Positions 9,710-18,600 of a stretch of DNA of 64,000 bases are shown one piece after another (position 1 is the stretch's first letter; each line of letters begins with the position of its first letter). A model generated the notes under the pieces. It was not told where the DNA came from. It made no database searches and saw only the letters and a list, made by a program, of their open reading frames with translations. The translations under genes and the position numbers were made by a program. The stretch is from Synchiropus splendidus (taxonomy: Eukaryota; Chordata; Actinopteri; Syngnathiformes; Callionymidae), in the NCBI RefSeq assembly GCF_027744825.2, contig NC_071334.1, positions 33,387,937 to 33,451,936 on the forward strand. Direction: 5' to 3'.

Positions 9710-9770
9710 GGAATCAAACCCATGTCAACTGCTTGGAAGGCAGCTCTGCTAACGTCTACAGCACCAATGC
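9710..9770 (-). pseudogene. tRNA-Gly (TCC) variant, 3' truncated
   Basis: Anticodon arm (gctgccttccaagcagt) and T-arm start are intact. After 'gattcc' it runs into the inverted 5' piece of another tRNA-Gly (ggttgtatcgtgg, 9697-9709). The mate at 57043-57106 has the same head-to-head junction. Confidence 0.75.
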
Positions 9771-10320
9771 ACATGGAATCTTCAAGTTCGATGAAGGTGA
9801 GCTTCATATGGCTGTCTGGGTGATCGTCATGGACCCTGGGTGGGATCCAACCAGCAACTGTTCGGTTAAGAGCCGAACGGTCAGTGTGATAATACATCAC
9901 TGTGTTGGTCTTTGCTCCATTTTAAAATCGATGGACGGACACTTTGAGAGCATAAAAGCAGTGTCAAAATATTCAATAAAAGCTCTATATATGTCCCTAA
10001 GTCATCATGCAGTTTCTCTTACAGGTTATTATACTTTGTCTTTGAACTGCTGGCCTCATATTGCCATAATGTGCCTGTATTTTTATTTGTTTATTCATCA
10101 TCACCTGTTTGTGTGTACCGTTCTGTTGAAAACAAATAAAAAAATAAATAAAACTACTAGCTGTTCCATTGGTAATAGGTTTAACACTGTGTTACGTCCC
10201 TGCTTAAAGTTATTTTATCAACATTAATGTGACTCAAAATAATCACAGAAATAGAATAAAGGTCTATGCAACAAAGTTTCTAATACTGGATTTGCTTGAT
10301 GTTCAGTGAGGGACATATGA
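9771..10320. repeat. Gly-Gln module spacer with tRNA-like hairpin
   Basis: At about 9840-9905 (minus) lies a perfect 5-bp stem around loop CTCTTAA. This resembles a Lys-CTT anticodon arm followed by a poor T-arm (ctggttggatccc). The D-arm is unconvincing, so I do not call a tRNA. Copies at 27655-27725, 30470-30540, 51980-52045 and 56925-56990. Confidence 0.45.
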
Positions 10321-10354
10321 GGTTCCATGGTGTAATGGTCAGCACTCTGGACTC
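10321..10354 (+). pseudogene. tRNA-Gln cut in the anticodon loop
   Basis: Identical to an intact Gln gene up to ggactc, where it is broken and continues into Harbinger-like sequence (cgcagccattagc). The equivalent right-arm gene at 56428-56499 is whole. Confidence 0.85.
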
Positions 10355-10650
10355 CGCAGCCATTAGCTTCTCCTCCTCCGGGACACATCACTCGCGGATC
10401 TGGTCTCTGATTGGTCAATGCGCCACGACTGGTCGCAGCAGTTCAAAAAATTGAACTACTGCGACTGTCGCAGTAGTCCAGTCGTGTCATCTTGAGTAGC
10501 CGGAATCGGCATATATAGCTCAAATCGCGTAGCATCGGACACTCCAGTCGTGTCGCGGCCATGTTGGTCGCCGCTGATCGCCGTTAATCGCCCAACTCCA
10601 TTGACTTTGTATGCAAATCAGTCGTGTCGCCCGCGGTGTGAACGTACCTT
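10355..10650. mobile_element. Harbinger-like element end fragment
   Basis: Matches the right-hand end of the element at 20505-20775, with the same 'gcagccattagcttctcc' block and terminal gtgtgaacgtacctt followed by TA. It has inner palindromic segments such as ttcaaaaaattgaactactgcgac. It marks the start of a 1.7 kb block inserted in the left arm. Confidence 0.65.
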
Positions 10651-10798
10651 TAGAGATCAAATACGGAGCGTAATGAAAACCTCATGAAATATTCTTGAAC
10701 ATGGCTCTTGTGGTGTGTGAACAGTCGCGTGTGGGTAGAACAATATTTGTCGTAAGTAATAGGGAGACGTTTGGGTCCCTTCAAAGGAAGTTGAGTTG

Positions 10799-10870
10799 AG
10801 GCTCCACCGAGATTTGAACTCGGATCACTGGATTCAGAGTCCAGAGTGCTGACCATTACACCATGGAACC
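10799..10870 (-). tRNA. tRNA-Gln (CTG)
   Basis: Intact 72-nt cloverleaf with one G-T wobble in the acceptor. The flanks are those of the Gln-TTG genes at 20924-20995 and 53527-53598, but the anticodon here is CTG. Confidence 0.92.
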
Positions 10871-11032
10871 ATGAGAGTGTTCAGACTTTGGAGTGGTTCT
10901 TGGACATTCCTTCATAAAGCTCTTGCCAGTAGCAGCAAGAGGAAACCTCATGGTGCAATGCTTTCTCAAACACTCCAAAGGAAACAAATGAAAGTGAACC
11001 CATAGCATTAGAATAGAATATAAAAATCTCCA

Positions 11033-11104
11033 TAGCAGAGGATGGTTTCGATCCATCGACCTCTGGGTTATGGGCCCAGCACGCTTCCGCTGCGCCACTC
11101 TGCT
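11033..11104 (-). tRNA. Initiator tRNA-Met (CAT)
   Basis: Identical in sequence to the other initiator copies, with a TTTTT terminator about 9 nt downstream on the minus strand. The conserved leader of about 330 bp extends to about 11440. Confidence 0.96.
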
Positions 11105-12048
11105 TCCATCAGACATCACTGAGCTAGTATCCATGTGGAGGAACGCAGCTCTTGTCATGTAAACTGTTCCTGCCATTCACTGGCATCAACAGCACAAACT
11201 GGACCTGAATGAAAGTGGTTGGAAAGACTTCATTCCCTCAGATTTAGCCTCATGCACCAGGCTACACAGATGTGATGAAGAGCTGGGTGAAGACAACTGC
11301 GAGGAAAGCCATCTTTTGTCAAAAAAGCAGAGCTTGAACTGAGCAGGACATGATTTGTATTATCGACAGAATTTAAAATGGGAACCTGATCCAGTTTTCC
11401 ATCCTAGAGCAAGGTTCAAACCGAGGGCCTGCTGTTTGTTTTATTTTATTTTGAAAAGTATCAATAAAAATGATACATCATTCTTCATTCAAAAGTACAA
11501 ACAAATCATTTTGTAACACACTTAGATGGCACTCAAGAAATCCTCAGGGTGCTATGTTGAATTTTCTTTATTTCTGCAAACCCAGAAAACGACACTTGAC
11601 AGGACACAATGCAGCACGATGCAACTTCGCTTGTGTCTTTCAACTTCTGAGAATATTTCTATTACACAATGAAAATGAACAAATCGTGCACAATTAGCTT
11701 GATAACTCAGGTGGCACACAGATAACACACTCACGTTGACAGCCAAACGACAATACCCTTGCAGTCCACACGGTGGTGCACACGTCCACCCGTTCATACA
11801 TCTCGCGCCTGCAAACATGCATTCCACACACACAGAGAGGGTTTTCACGGCGAGTCATCAAACCCGGAACCCTCATTTAACTTTGCCCCTCACATGAATT
11901 TTTGTGGATTAAGGTTGAGGTTAAGAATTCAGGAAGAAATTGGAGCCTGAGATTGGAATGGCTTGCAATGGATTCCCACTCAAGGAAAGGACAAGAGTTT
12001 CTAACACTGGATATACTGGATGTTCACTGGAGAACAGCAGCCACCAGT
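11105..12048. other. iMet leader and single-copy stretch, no gene
   Basis: Positions 11105-11440 are the leader shared by all initiator tRNAs. Positions 11460-11930 appear unique in the window: AT-rich, then a CA-rich stretch near 11700-11840. I see no RNA gene or supported coding frame. Confidence 0.5.
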
Positions 12049-12120
12049 GGTTCCATGGTGTAATGGTCAGCACTCTGGACTCTGAATCCAGTGATCCGAG
12101 TTCAAATCTCGGTGGAACCT
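12049..12120 (+). tRNA. tRNA-Gln (CTG)
   Basis: All stems pair, with anticodon CTG. It sits at the right edge of the 1.7 kb left-arm insertion. Its downstream flank corresponds to that of the right-arm gene 56428-56499. Confidence 0.94.
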
Positions 12121-12300
12121 CATATCTTAAATTACCTTGGAAGTGACACAGACATGTTGCCGGAAGGTGTAACTATTACTTACAGCAAATGTTGTTCTAC
12201 CCAGACACAACTGTTCACACACCACCCAGGACCCATGTTGAAGAATTTTTCATTACTCTCTGTACTTGATCTCTAAGACTAGAGGGTTTTTTTTTCCTCC

Positions 12301-12374
12301 TCTGCTGTGGCTTACTTGGTAAAAGCACCTGTCTCGTAAAAAGGAGATCCTGGGTTCAAATCCCAGCAGTGCCT
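12301..12374 (+). pseudogene. tRNA-Thr (CGT-like) pseudogene
   Basis: The T-arm and 3' end are intact. The 5' acceptor strand is tctgctg (should be ggcgctg), and the anticodon arm reads ctgtctcgtaaaaagg, breaking the stem. The loop would read CGT. The mate at 56195-56268 has the same acceptor lesion but an intact AGT arm. Confidence 0.75.
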
Positions 12375-12477
12375 CACTGGTGAAACATTGATTTTAAACA
12401 CTTTGTCAAGACGGCAGGATTTATGACACCAGTTTTACAAAGGACTGTCCAAGAACCACTCCAAAGTCAACATGACT

Positions 12478-12506
12478 GGTTCCATGGTGTAGTGGTCTGG
12501 ACTCCT
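12478..12506 (+). pseudogene. tRNA-Gln 5'-half fragment
   Basis: The Thr-module passenger half-tRNA, ending a few bases before the TA that flanks the Harbinger-like element. Confidence 0.7.
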
Positions 12507-12725
12507 GCTGCATAAAGATACGACCACACCGAGCGCCAATTTTCAGTCGCGGTAGCACCAGTCGTCAGTAGCAGGTAGCTTGCTCAGGTAGTGGTTAGTT
12601 GCCACCTGCCCGGATCGAACACGTCGCCAAAGTAGGTCAGTCGCCGGGGGGCGTGGTCACAGGTTGTGGACGGTGGATTGAAGATGGCGGAGCCGGTGCT
12701 CGCTACTTATCAAATGAAAACATGG

Positions 12726-12731
12726 AAAAAG
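12726..12731 (+). repeat. Target-site duplication, left copy
   Basis: AAAAAG directly before the transposon end. The same hexamer follows the other end at 18601-18606 and is present once at the empty site (55888-55893, opposite strand). Confidence 0.92.
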
Positions 12732-12764
12732 TACGGAAGAGGATTAGGGCCAGTAAAGAAAACT

Positions 12765-12956
12765 TTAACTTTAAAGTGAGAATTCTGACTTTAAAGTGAG
12801 AATTCTCACTTTTTTCTCAGAATTCTGACTTAAAAGTGAGAATTCTGACTTCAATCTCAGAATTCTGACTTTAAAGTGAGAATTCTCACTTTTTTCTCAG
12901 AATTCTGACTTTAAAGTGAGAATTCTGACTTTAATCTCAGAATTCTCACTTTGTGA
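12765..12956 (+). repeat. Subterminal AGAATTCT/ACTTTAAAGT array
   Basis: Roughly 20-bp units alternate 'ctttaaagtgagaattct' and 'gactttaatctcagaattct'. Each centres on palindromes (GAATTC, ACTTTAAAGT). Such subterminal repeats are usual transposase-binding candidates. The right end has a shorter array at 18444-18562. Confidence 0.8.
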
Positions 12957-13018
12957 CGTTGAGCAATGAATTGTGGGGCGGGAAACGTCAGATCGCTGTG
13001 TAGCTGTGAAGAGACAAC

Positions 13019-13093
13019 ATGTCATCGACCAGTGACTTTTTGCGCAGTCGAGGAGTTTCAGAGGACATCATCTCACTTATGGAGGAGCAGAGG
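13019..13093 (+). CDS. Shared first exon, HECT gene copy
   Basis: Twenty-five codons starting MSSTSDFLRSRG and ending EEQR, followed by a consensus donor (agg|gtgagt). It ends in phase 0 and joins the exon at 14152 in frame. The sequence 'SEDIISLMEEQ' resembles the start of a SAM-like helical domain. The exon is repeated exactly in the right TIR (18302-18376). Confidence 0.85.
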
Positions 13094-14151
13094 GTGAGTA
13101 ACATATTGCCCTCATTTGGTGACTGTTGAGTACTTAAAGGAAATGCTCCATGTAGCTTGTAGCTTCGCTGCTAATTCATATCACATTGATGGGATCTACC
13201 CGCGTGAATATGCAGATTAGGAGTCGTTGGTTCCTTCAGACAAAAGTATTCAAGAGACAGTCCAGATACGTCATGGTGACGTCATATAACATTTGTAGAA
13301 CTCGGCGACACTTTGCATCCAGCCCCTTTGCTTGCTTGACGGAGCCAGCGATCCGGTAATTAAGGAAGAGGCAGACACCGCTCCTCATTCACAACATTGC
13401 TTTCATTAAATCAGTCAAATATACGATTGTAAAATAACAGAAACTGTGCGATCACTGAACAAACAGACAACATTTGAACAAACCAGCACGTCTTGACGCT
13501 ATTAACCATCGTGCCATTAACATACATGCATATGAGCCAGTAATCTCCTGTCTTTGGTGACTTATTTTGCAGACATTCACATGTTCAGCGCACAAAAGAG
13601 ACGTATCTAATGTTCTAGAGTCATCGCCGCCAAGGTGTCAGTGACGATGTGAGTGTGTTTGTAATATATTGGGAACTTGAATGAAGGCAACTGTTCGTTT
13701 GGTGCGTGCATTTTATTTTACGCCCGTCACACTCACTCGCCGATGCTTCGTCAAGCGTGTTGGCCAACAAAAACCTTCCCTTAACCATCGCTAATATCAG
13801 TGCACTCCACTCCACTAACACCTACTAGGGCAACAACACAGTCTATAACACGGTTGTTAATTATATTTCTTGTTCTTATATTGCTCGCATGCTTCACGCT
13901 GCTGCTGTCGTTTGTTGTCGAATGTGTTGAATCTAATTTTAGACTCATTAAGCTTATTTAAATCTAAGTAGTTTTGAAATAATATTTTTAGGCATATATG
14001 TACATCACAAATTATTAATATATTTCAACGTGTAACAGTTGCAGCATTTTTGTCAGTTTGTATTTTATTTACAATTTTATAATACTTACAATACTTTGTG
14101 ATTCTGTTATATTTTAATTGATTGTCTTTTTTTGCTGTTTTTCTTGTGCAG
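13094..14151 (+). other. Intron 1 of the HECT gene
   Basis: Opens gtgagtaac and closes tttttcttgtgcag, with a strong polypyrimidine tract. Its first 87 bp belong to the TIR. No other gene is seen inside. Confidence 0.8.
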
Positions 14152-15915
14152 ATTGATAGTGACGTCATCTCACTGATGGATGATGAAAGTCTTGCCAATT
14201 TCATCCCCTGTTATGGAGACCGAATTGCTCTCTTCAATTTTTGCAAGACAAAACAGCCCCCATTAAAAAGAAAAAACGGACTTTTGGAAAAACTCAGTGA
14301 AAAAATAAAACTCAGAAATGAAAGTGCGAAAGGGGACACTGCCTCAAAAACGAAAATACAACAGATTAAGAGGCAGAAAACCACAAGAAATGTTGCGATT
14401 GGATGGATACACAATGATGGAAAAATAGCAAAACAGGTGAGGGAGAAGCAGGGAGGAGGTACCAGAAAGGTTAAAATGTCCACAGAAGCTGGGTTAAAGG
14501 ACATTCTTGAGGAGGGAAAAAAACTGTTTTTCCCTGGTGGAATTTCTCCTAAAGGATCTGAATTGGACTTCGAGTTTGAGGTGTGGGATTTCAAACAGAA
14601 TTACCTCACTGATGACACCTGCCAGTCCATTGGCAATATGTACGAGGCAGCAAAACTGACGTTGTTGCGTTTTTACATTGCAACAAGGCGAAAAGATGAG
14701 CAAGATGACGCCAGCACAACGACAGGGGAAGTCTTGGCTTTGTCACACAATGGCAGTGAAAACAACTCTGCAGAAATTGAGGAGGTCACAGTTGAATCAA
14801 GTGAAGTCTACATATCTTTGGACATTTCTGTTGATTCAGAAATTACTTTTGGTCCCACATATGATGCAGAGGAAGATACAGAGGTCACATTGATTTACGA
14901 TGGTCCAGCTATGCCTCTCAGTCCACCTGATCCACCAGATGCGATGACAATAACTGTTCACTACTCTGACACATTGAATGATATGATTACAGCTTTCTCT
15001 GATGACGCCATCTTGAACAAATCACTGAATGTGAAACGCATATTACCAGATAATAGAGAAGAAGCAGGTGTTGGATCTGGAGTGCTGAGGGATGTTCTTA
15101 GCTGCTTCTGGCAAGAATTCTATGAACGATGCACCCTTGGTACAATAGTTAAAGTGCCATTCATCCGCCATGATTTTCCTGAGGAAAAGTGGAAAGCAGT
15201 TGGGAGAATCCTTGTTAAAGGTTACCAAGATTGTTGCTATTTCCCAAACAAACTTGCATTTCCCTTCCTCGAACAAGTGCTTTTTAACTGTGTTTACAGT
15301 GATGCGAAAGCCCATTTCCTGCAGTTTGTGAGCAGCCAGGAACGAGATGTGTTGATGGAAGCAATGAAGGACTTTTCTGAAGTGGACCTAGATGATCTTG
15401 TCGAAGTACTTGACAGCTATGGCTGTAGAAGGAGAATCACAGCTGAAACCTTTCCCACAATACTGCTGGAAATAGCACACAAAGAGCTGGTCCAAAAGCC
15501 CATGTTTGTTATAGACTGCTGGAGGGAGGTTACTCTTCAGCATATCTCCATCAGTCCTGAAGCACTGAACAAATTGTGCTCTGACTTGCAACCAAAAGTC
15601 TGCCAACTGCTGAGATTTGCGACTGATTTAACCCCAAAGCAGAAAGAAGTGGCAAGTCATCTGAAAAAGTTCATCAGAGAGTTGGATGAAGTCAAGCTTC
15701 AGAAGTTTCTCCGGTTTTGCACTGGCTCTGATCTTGTTGTTACAGACACCATTCCTGAGGAATTCCAGGAAATGACAGAGTTCACGAGAAGACCCGTGGG
15801 GCACACCTGTGGGAAAGTTCTGCATATTGCTGAAAGCTATGAAAATTTCCCAGATTTCCGATCAGAATTCAATGCAGTTCTCGAAAGCAATGTTTGGATG
15901 ATGGACATTGTTTAA
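14152..15915 (+). CDS. HECT-type E3 ubiquitin ligase-like protein, main exon
   Basis: With the exon at 13019-13093 this encodes 612 residues. An upstream TTG at 14122 lies in the intron and is not the start. Residues 1-60 look SAM-like ('DSDVISLMDDESLANFIPC'). Residues about 105-205 form a domain ('GWIHNDGK', 'LFFPGGISPKG') that I recall from fish HECT proteins related to G2E3. An acidic linker follows. Residues about 290-612 are HECT-like ('GVGSGVLRDVLSCFWQEF'). The C-lobe HTC motif places the likely thioester cysteine at residue 578. A polyadenylation signal AATAAA lies at 16089-16094. It probably ubiquitinates something; the substrate and role in transposition are unknown. Confidence 0.85.
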   Translation: MDSDVISLMDDESLANFIPCYGDRIALFNFCKTKQPPLKRKNGLLEKLSEKIKLRNESAKGDTASKTKIQQIKRQKTTRNVAIGWIHNDGKIAKQVREKQGGGTRKVKMSTEAGLKDILEEGKKLFFPGGISPKGSELDFEFEVWDFKQNYLTDDTCQSIGNMYEAAKLTLLRFYIATRRKDEQDDASTTTGEVLALSHNGSENNSAEIEEVTVESSEVYISLDISVDSEITFGPTYDAEEDTEVTLIYDGPAMPLSPPDPPDAMTITVHYSDTLNDMITAFSDDAILNKSLNVKRILPDNREEAGVGSGVLRDVLSCFWQEFYERCTLGTIVKVPFIRHDFPEEKWKAVGRILVKGYQDCCYFPNKLAFPFLEQVLFNCVYSDAKAHFLQFVSSQERDVLMEAMKDFSEVDLDDLVEVLDSYGCRRRITAETFPTILLEIAHKELVQKPMFVIDCWREVTLQHISISPEALNKLCSDLQPKVCQLLRFATDLTPKQKEVASHLKKFIRELDEVKLQKFLRFCTGSDLVVTDTIPEEFQEMTEFTRRPVGHTCGKVLHIAESYENFPDFRSEFNAVLESNVWMMDIV

Positions 15916-16519
15916 TTGTTTTGCACCCTTAACTAGAGGAATATAACGATCTAAAAAGTTCATGGGCTTCATTTAAAAGAAAGCCTAAGATGTTATACTT
16001 ACTATTGGGAAGTTGTTTCAGCAGCTGCATTGTTTTATATGGATATATACCATGCTGCTACTATGAAGAGTAATATTTTATTGCATTCAATAAACTCACT
16101 CTTCTACAACTTTGTATTTCTGTCTTCACCTGAGTGTTTATTAAGTGTGTAAATATGAAGTGTCTCATAATGTTGTTCATATGTTTTGTAAAATGTTTTT
16201 TGCAATACATAGTACTTCAAAAATATTTATGGAACCAATCGAAACTAAAAAAAACGACATTGTAGACAGCGAATTATACACAGGAAAATATTTTCTGTCA
16301 CTCATTTTGGTAGGTGAAGTTTTACATAGATTCATCACAACTCAGGTGAAATGTTTAATGCCCTTTTATTTATTTGTGACTTACAGAAAATACATTTAAA
16401 ATGTCATGTGTGAAAAATCACAATACGTAAACTCAAAGGACAAAAAATGTGTCGAATTCATTCTCTTAATGACACAGTTAGATGCCGAAGTTTTAATAAA
16501 TATTACATCAATAGACTTG
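15916..16519. other. Convergent 3' ends of the two transposon genes
   Basis: No further gene. It has AATAAA at 16089 for the plus gene and its complement TTTATT at 16365-16370 for the minus gene. The two transcripts probably end before overlapping. It is AT-rich. Confidence 0.65.
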
Positions 16520-16846
16520 TCATACAATCTTCAATATTTCTCCCCTCAATGTAATGTACAAATCACTTGCATCTAATGGATCTGATGGAGCATGCCATTC
16601 ATTTTCCTCCATGAGCAGACAACACAGCTCAAAAACAGTTTCATCACAAGGAAACGGGGCTTTTGGCGTGCACTCTTCCATACATACAATGACCTCTTCC
16701 ATTTCAGCAGATTTCAGTCGATCCTCAGCACTGTGAATGGCAGGGAATGAATACATGACGACTGGCCGACCTGAAGCTGCATCACCGGTCAACCTTGATC
16801 TTATTTTGTGGGAGTTCCATGTGTTCACAACTTCATCCAGCTCATC
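16520..16846 (-). CDS. Integrase-like transposase, last exon
   Basis: Begins after a good acceptor (gctttttgggcag) in phase 0 with 'DELDEVVNTWNSHKIR' and ends at TGA, 108 residues. 'WNSHKIR...GRPVVMY' is the typical C-terminal end of this integrase family and would not be included if translation ran on past the donor at 17079. The GTG at 16828 is not a start. Confidence 0.85.
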   Translation of the reverse strand, partial: DELDEVVNTWNSHKIRSRLTGDAASGRPVVMYSFPAIHSAEDRLKSAEMEEVIVCMEECTPKAPFPCDETVFELCCLLMEENEWHAPSDPLDASDLYITLRGEILKIV

Positions 16847-17079
16847 CTGCCCAAAAAGCGGAATAGTTAAGTATTGATATTATTGACATTTTGCCCAGCA
16901 ACTTTATGAACATTCAATTTGCTTGTTTGAGTCATCCCATCTACAGTATGCACTATGCAAAATGACAAAAGTATCTGTAGTACATCTGACTGTCTTACTT
17001 CAAGTATTTCGGAATTAAATTTTTACCATTGATTAATTTCAATGCAGAAAAAATAATATGCACAGACAAAGTCTTTTAC
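16847..17079 (-). other. Intron 2 of the transposase gene
   Basis: Donor cag|gtaaaag and acceptor ttttgggcag|g. Removing it joins 'ILNLMQ' to 'DELDEVV' without a frame change. Confidence 0.8.
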
Positions 17080-17958
17080 CTGCATGAGATTGAGAATGCA
17101 GAACTGGATGAGGCTTTTATCCAGAAAGTTTCCTGTGAAGTGACCATCATCCTGAAGAGTTTGAAATAAATTCATCCAGAATTGTGCAGTCTGTTTACGG
17201 AGGGTGGTCCACCATCCTTCAATGCGCTGATTGGCGGTACTTCTTCCATAAAGGAAACTTTTGTCCCCTGCAAAGCTATCTGAGTGGTTTCTTCGCAAAA
17301 ACATTTGCATCTGTTCAACATGGCCATTTTCTGTGCCCCTGTCAGCACGGATCCTTTCTGGGCATCCACCAATGCGTGAAACTGTTTTAATAAAGTAACT
17401 TGCAACCACCTTCGGACCATTGTTTGTGGTGTAGGCCTCTGCCCATAATACGTATCGGCTAAACCCGTCAATGCAGCCATGGATGCCAATCCCATAGGGT
17501 TTCAATTTATCATAGCCATCCATGTGCCAAACAGCATTTGGTCCTCTGCAGCTGTATTGCCGTCTTCGTAGGCGTCGTGCTCTTCTTAATTCCACACCAA
17601 CGGGGTCAATCATTTTTATAATTTGCCGTATTGTGTCTTGTGACACAACAAATCCTTTCTGAATTGCTCGTAGATGAAGCCATCGATAACCTTGCATCTG
17701 CCCACTCGTCATGATCTCTTGCTGGATAAAAGCCAACACTTCTCCCAGGTCTGACTGGTTCTTTCTTCGATACAAACCAAGTCTTCGGCATATGCTCTTC
17801 AGAGTCCGAATACTCATGACAGTCTGAGCACGATGTGCCACTACTGCAAGTATTTCTTTATTGCTGAGTGAAAGTCTAAAGCACAGCTTGATGAAGTCAT
17901 CCAAATCTGGCTTTTCAGCTGCCACTGTGTGAGTTGTAGCCTCCATCAGTCACTTTAT
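17080..17958 (-). CDS. DDE integrase-like transposase, main exon
   Basis: Catalytic recombinase of the element. From ATG at 17946 it encodes 289 residues, then splices to 16520-16846 for 397 in total. The N-terminal 30-60 region ('ILAVVAHRA'...'LKSICRRLGLYRR') looks like a helix-turn-helix, followed by an arginine-rich linker (121-129). The rve-type core shows D143 ('HMDGYDKL'), D202 ('RADRGTEN') and E243 ('NQRIEGWW'), with 40 residues between the last two. All three acidic residues are present. Upstream, exon 1 (18302-18376) splices in at 17958, but the joined frame meets TGA at 17952-17950, two codons before this ATG. Translation must start here unless the stop is bypassed. Confidence 0.88.
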
Positions 17959-18301
17959 CTGCACAAGAAAAGATAAAAAACAATCATATTTTAGAATTAC
18001 TGAAATAATGTAGCGTCTGACAAAACAGTATGCATATTATATATTTTGTAAATAATAATGTTCGCATTTATCGTGTTGTGTCAGTTTCAACAGTTCACTA
18101 CACTCATCAACCTTCCCAGTTAGTAGTAAAATACAGACGTGTGTGTGCATATGTGTGTCTATGTGTATATGACATCACCGTGACATATATGGATTGTCAC
18201 GTCAGTCTCTTTTTTATGAATTAGTAGCGAAGCTACAAGCTACATGGAGCATTTCCTTTAAGTACTCAACAGTCACCAAATGAAGGCAATATGTTACTCA
18301 C
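17959..18301 (-). other. Intron 1 of the transposase gene
   Basis: Donor agg|gtgagt and acceptor cttttcttgtgcag, nearly identical to the HECT gene's intron ends. A GT/AT-rich patch lies at 18135-18170. Confidence 0.75.
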
Positions 18302-18376
18302 CCTCTGCTCCTCCATAAGTGAGATGATGTCCTCTGAAACTCCTCGACTGCGCAAAAAGTCACTGGTCGATGACAT
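18302..18376 (-). CDS. Shared first exon, transposase gene copy
   Basis: Same 25 codons and donor as 13019-13093. Spliced to the exon at 17958 it is followed in frame by Ile, Lys and TGA. As written it therefore forms a 27-codon upstream frame ending just before the transposase ATG. Confidence 0.7.
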
Positions 18377-18443
18377 GTTGTCTCTTCACAGCTACACAGC
18401 GATCTGACGTTTCCCGCCCCACAATTCATTGCTCAACGTCACA

Positions 18444-18562
18444 AAGTGAGAATTCTGAGATTAAAGTCAGAATTCTCACTTTAAAGTCAGAATTCTGAGA
18501 TTAAAGTCAGAATTCTCACTTTAAAGTCAGAATTCTGAGATTAAAGTCAGAATTCTGAGATT
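18444..18562 (-). repeat. Subterminal AGAATTCT array, right
   Basis: Six or so units of 'ttaaagtcagaattct' alternating with 'gagattaaagtcag'. Fewer and more homogeneous than the left array. Confidence 0.75.
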
Positions 18563-18600
18563 TTTTTTTTTTTCTTTACTGGCCCTAATCCTCTTCCGTA

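Larger units (their letters stand above)
12732..13180 (+). repeat. Left terminal inverted repeat
   Basis: About 449 bp, inverted at 18215-18600. From outside inwards it holds an end motif, subterminal AGAATTCT repeats, a promoter region, the shared 75-bp first exon, its splice donor, and about 87 bp of intron. It is longer than the right copy because it has more subterminal repeats. Confidence 0.9.
12732..18600. mobile_element. Complete DDE-integrase/HECT DNA transposon
   Basis: A 5,869-bp element bounded by perfect ends tacggaagagg and cctcttccgta and flanked by the 6-bp duplication AAAAAG. It contains two convergent genes: a HECT-type ligase on plus and an integrase-like transposase on minus. 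Each starts with an exon inside a TIR. The 6-bp duplication, TACGG-type ends and rve-type DDE enzyme suggest the IS3EU-like group of eukaryotic transposons. That family assignment is from memory and is not proven here. Long frames and near-identical TIRs indicate a young, possibly active copy. The empty site is in the other palindrome arm. Confidence 0.9.
18215..18600 (-). repeat. Right terminal inverted repeat
   Basis: About 386 bp, the reverse complement of 12732-13180 with a shorter subterminal array and a T-run of 15 near 18560-18574. It includes a second copy of exon 1 and its donor. Confidence 0.9.

Noticed and set aside
9840..9905. tRNA-Lys (CTT) gene
   Set aside because: Only the anticodon arm is convincing. 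The D-arm, T-loop and acceptor do not fit, so it is listed only as a tRNA-like hairpin.
11940..12146. Conserved 'VSTLDSESSD' peptides in many places
   Set aside because: These are translations of tRNA-Gln genes and their flanks, not proteins.
12765..12956. Repeat array as CRISPR-like
   Set aside because: Units are contiguous, have no unique spacers, and sit in transposon ends of a eukaryotic genome.
14122..14151. Open frame start upstream of the HECT exon
   Set aside because: The codon is TTG and the stretch is the polypyrimidine tract and acceptor of an intron. The real start is the TIR exon at 13019.
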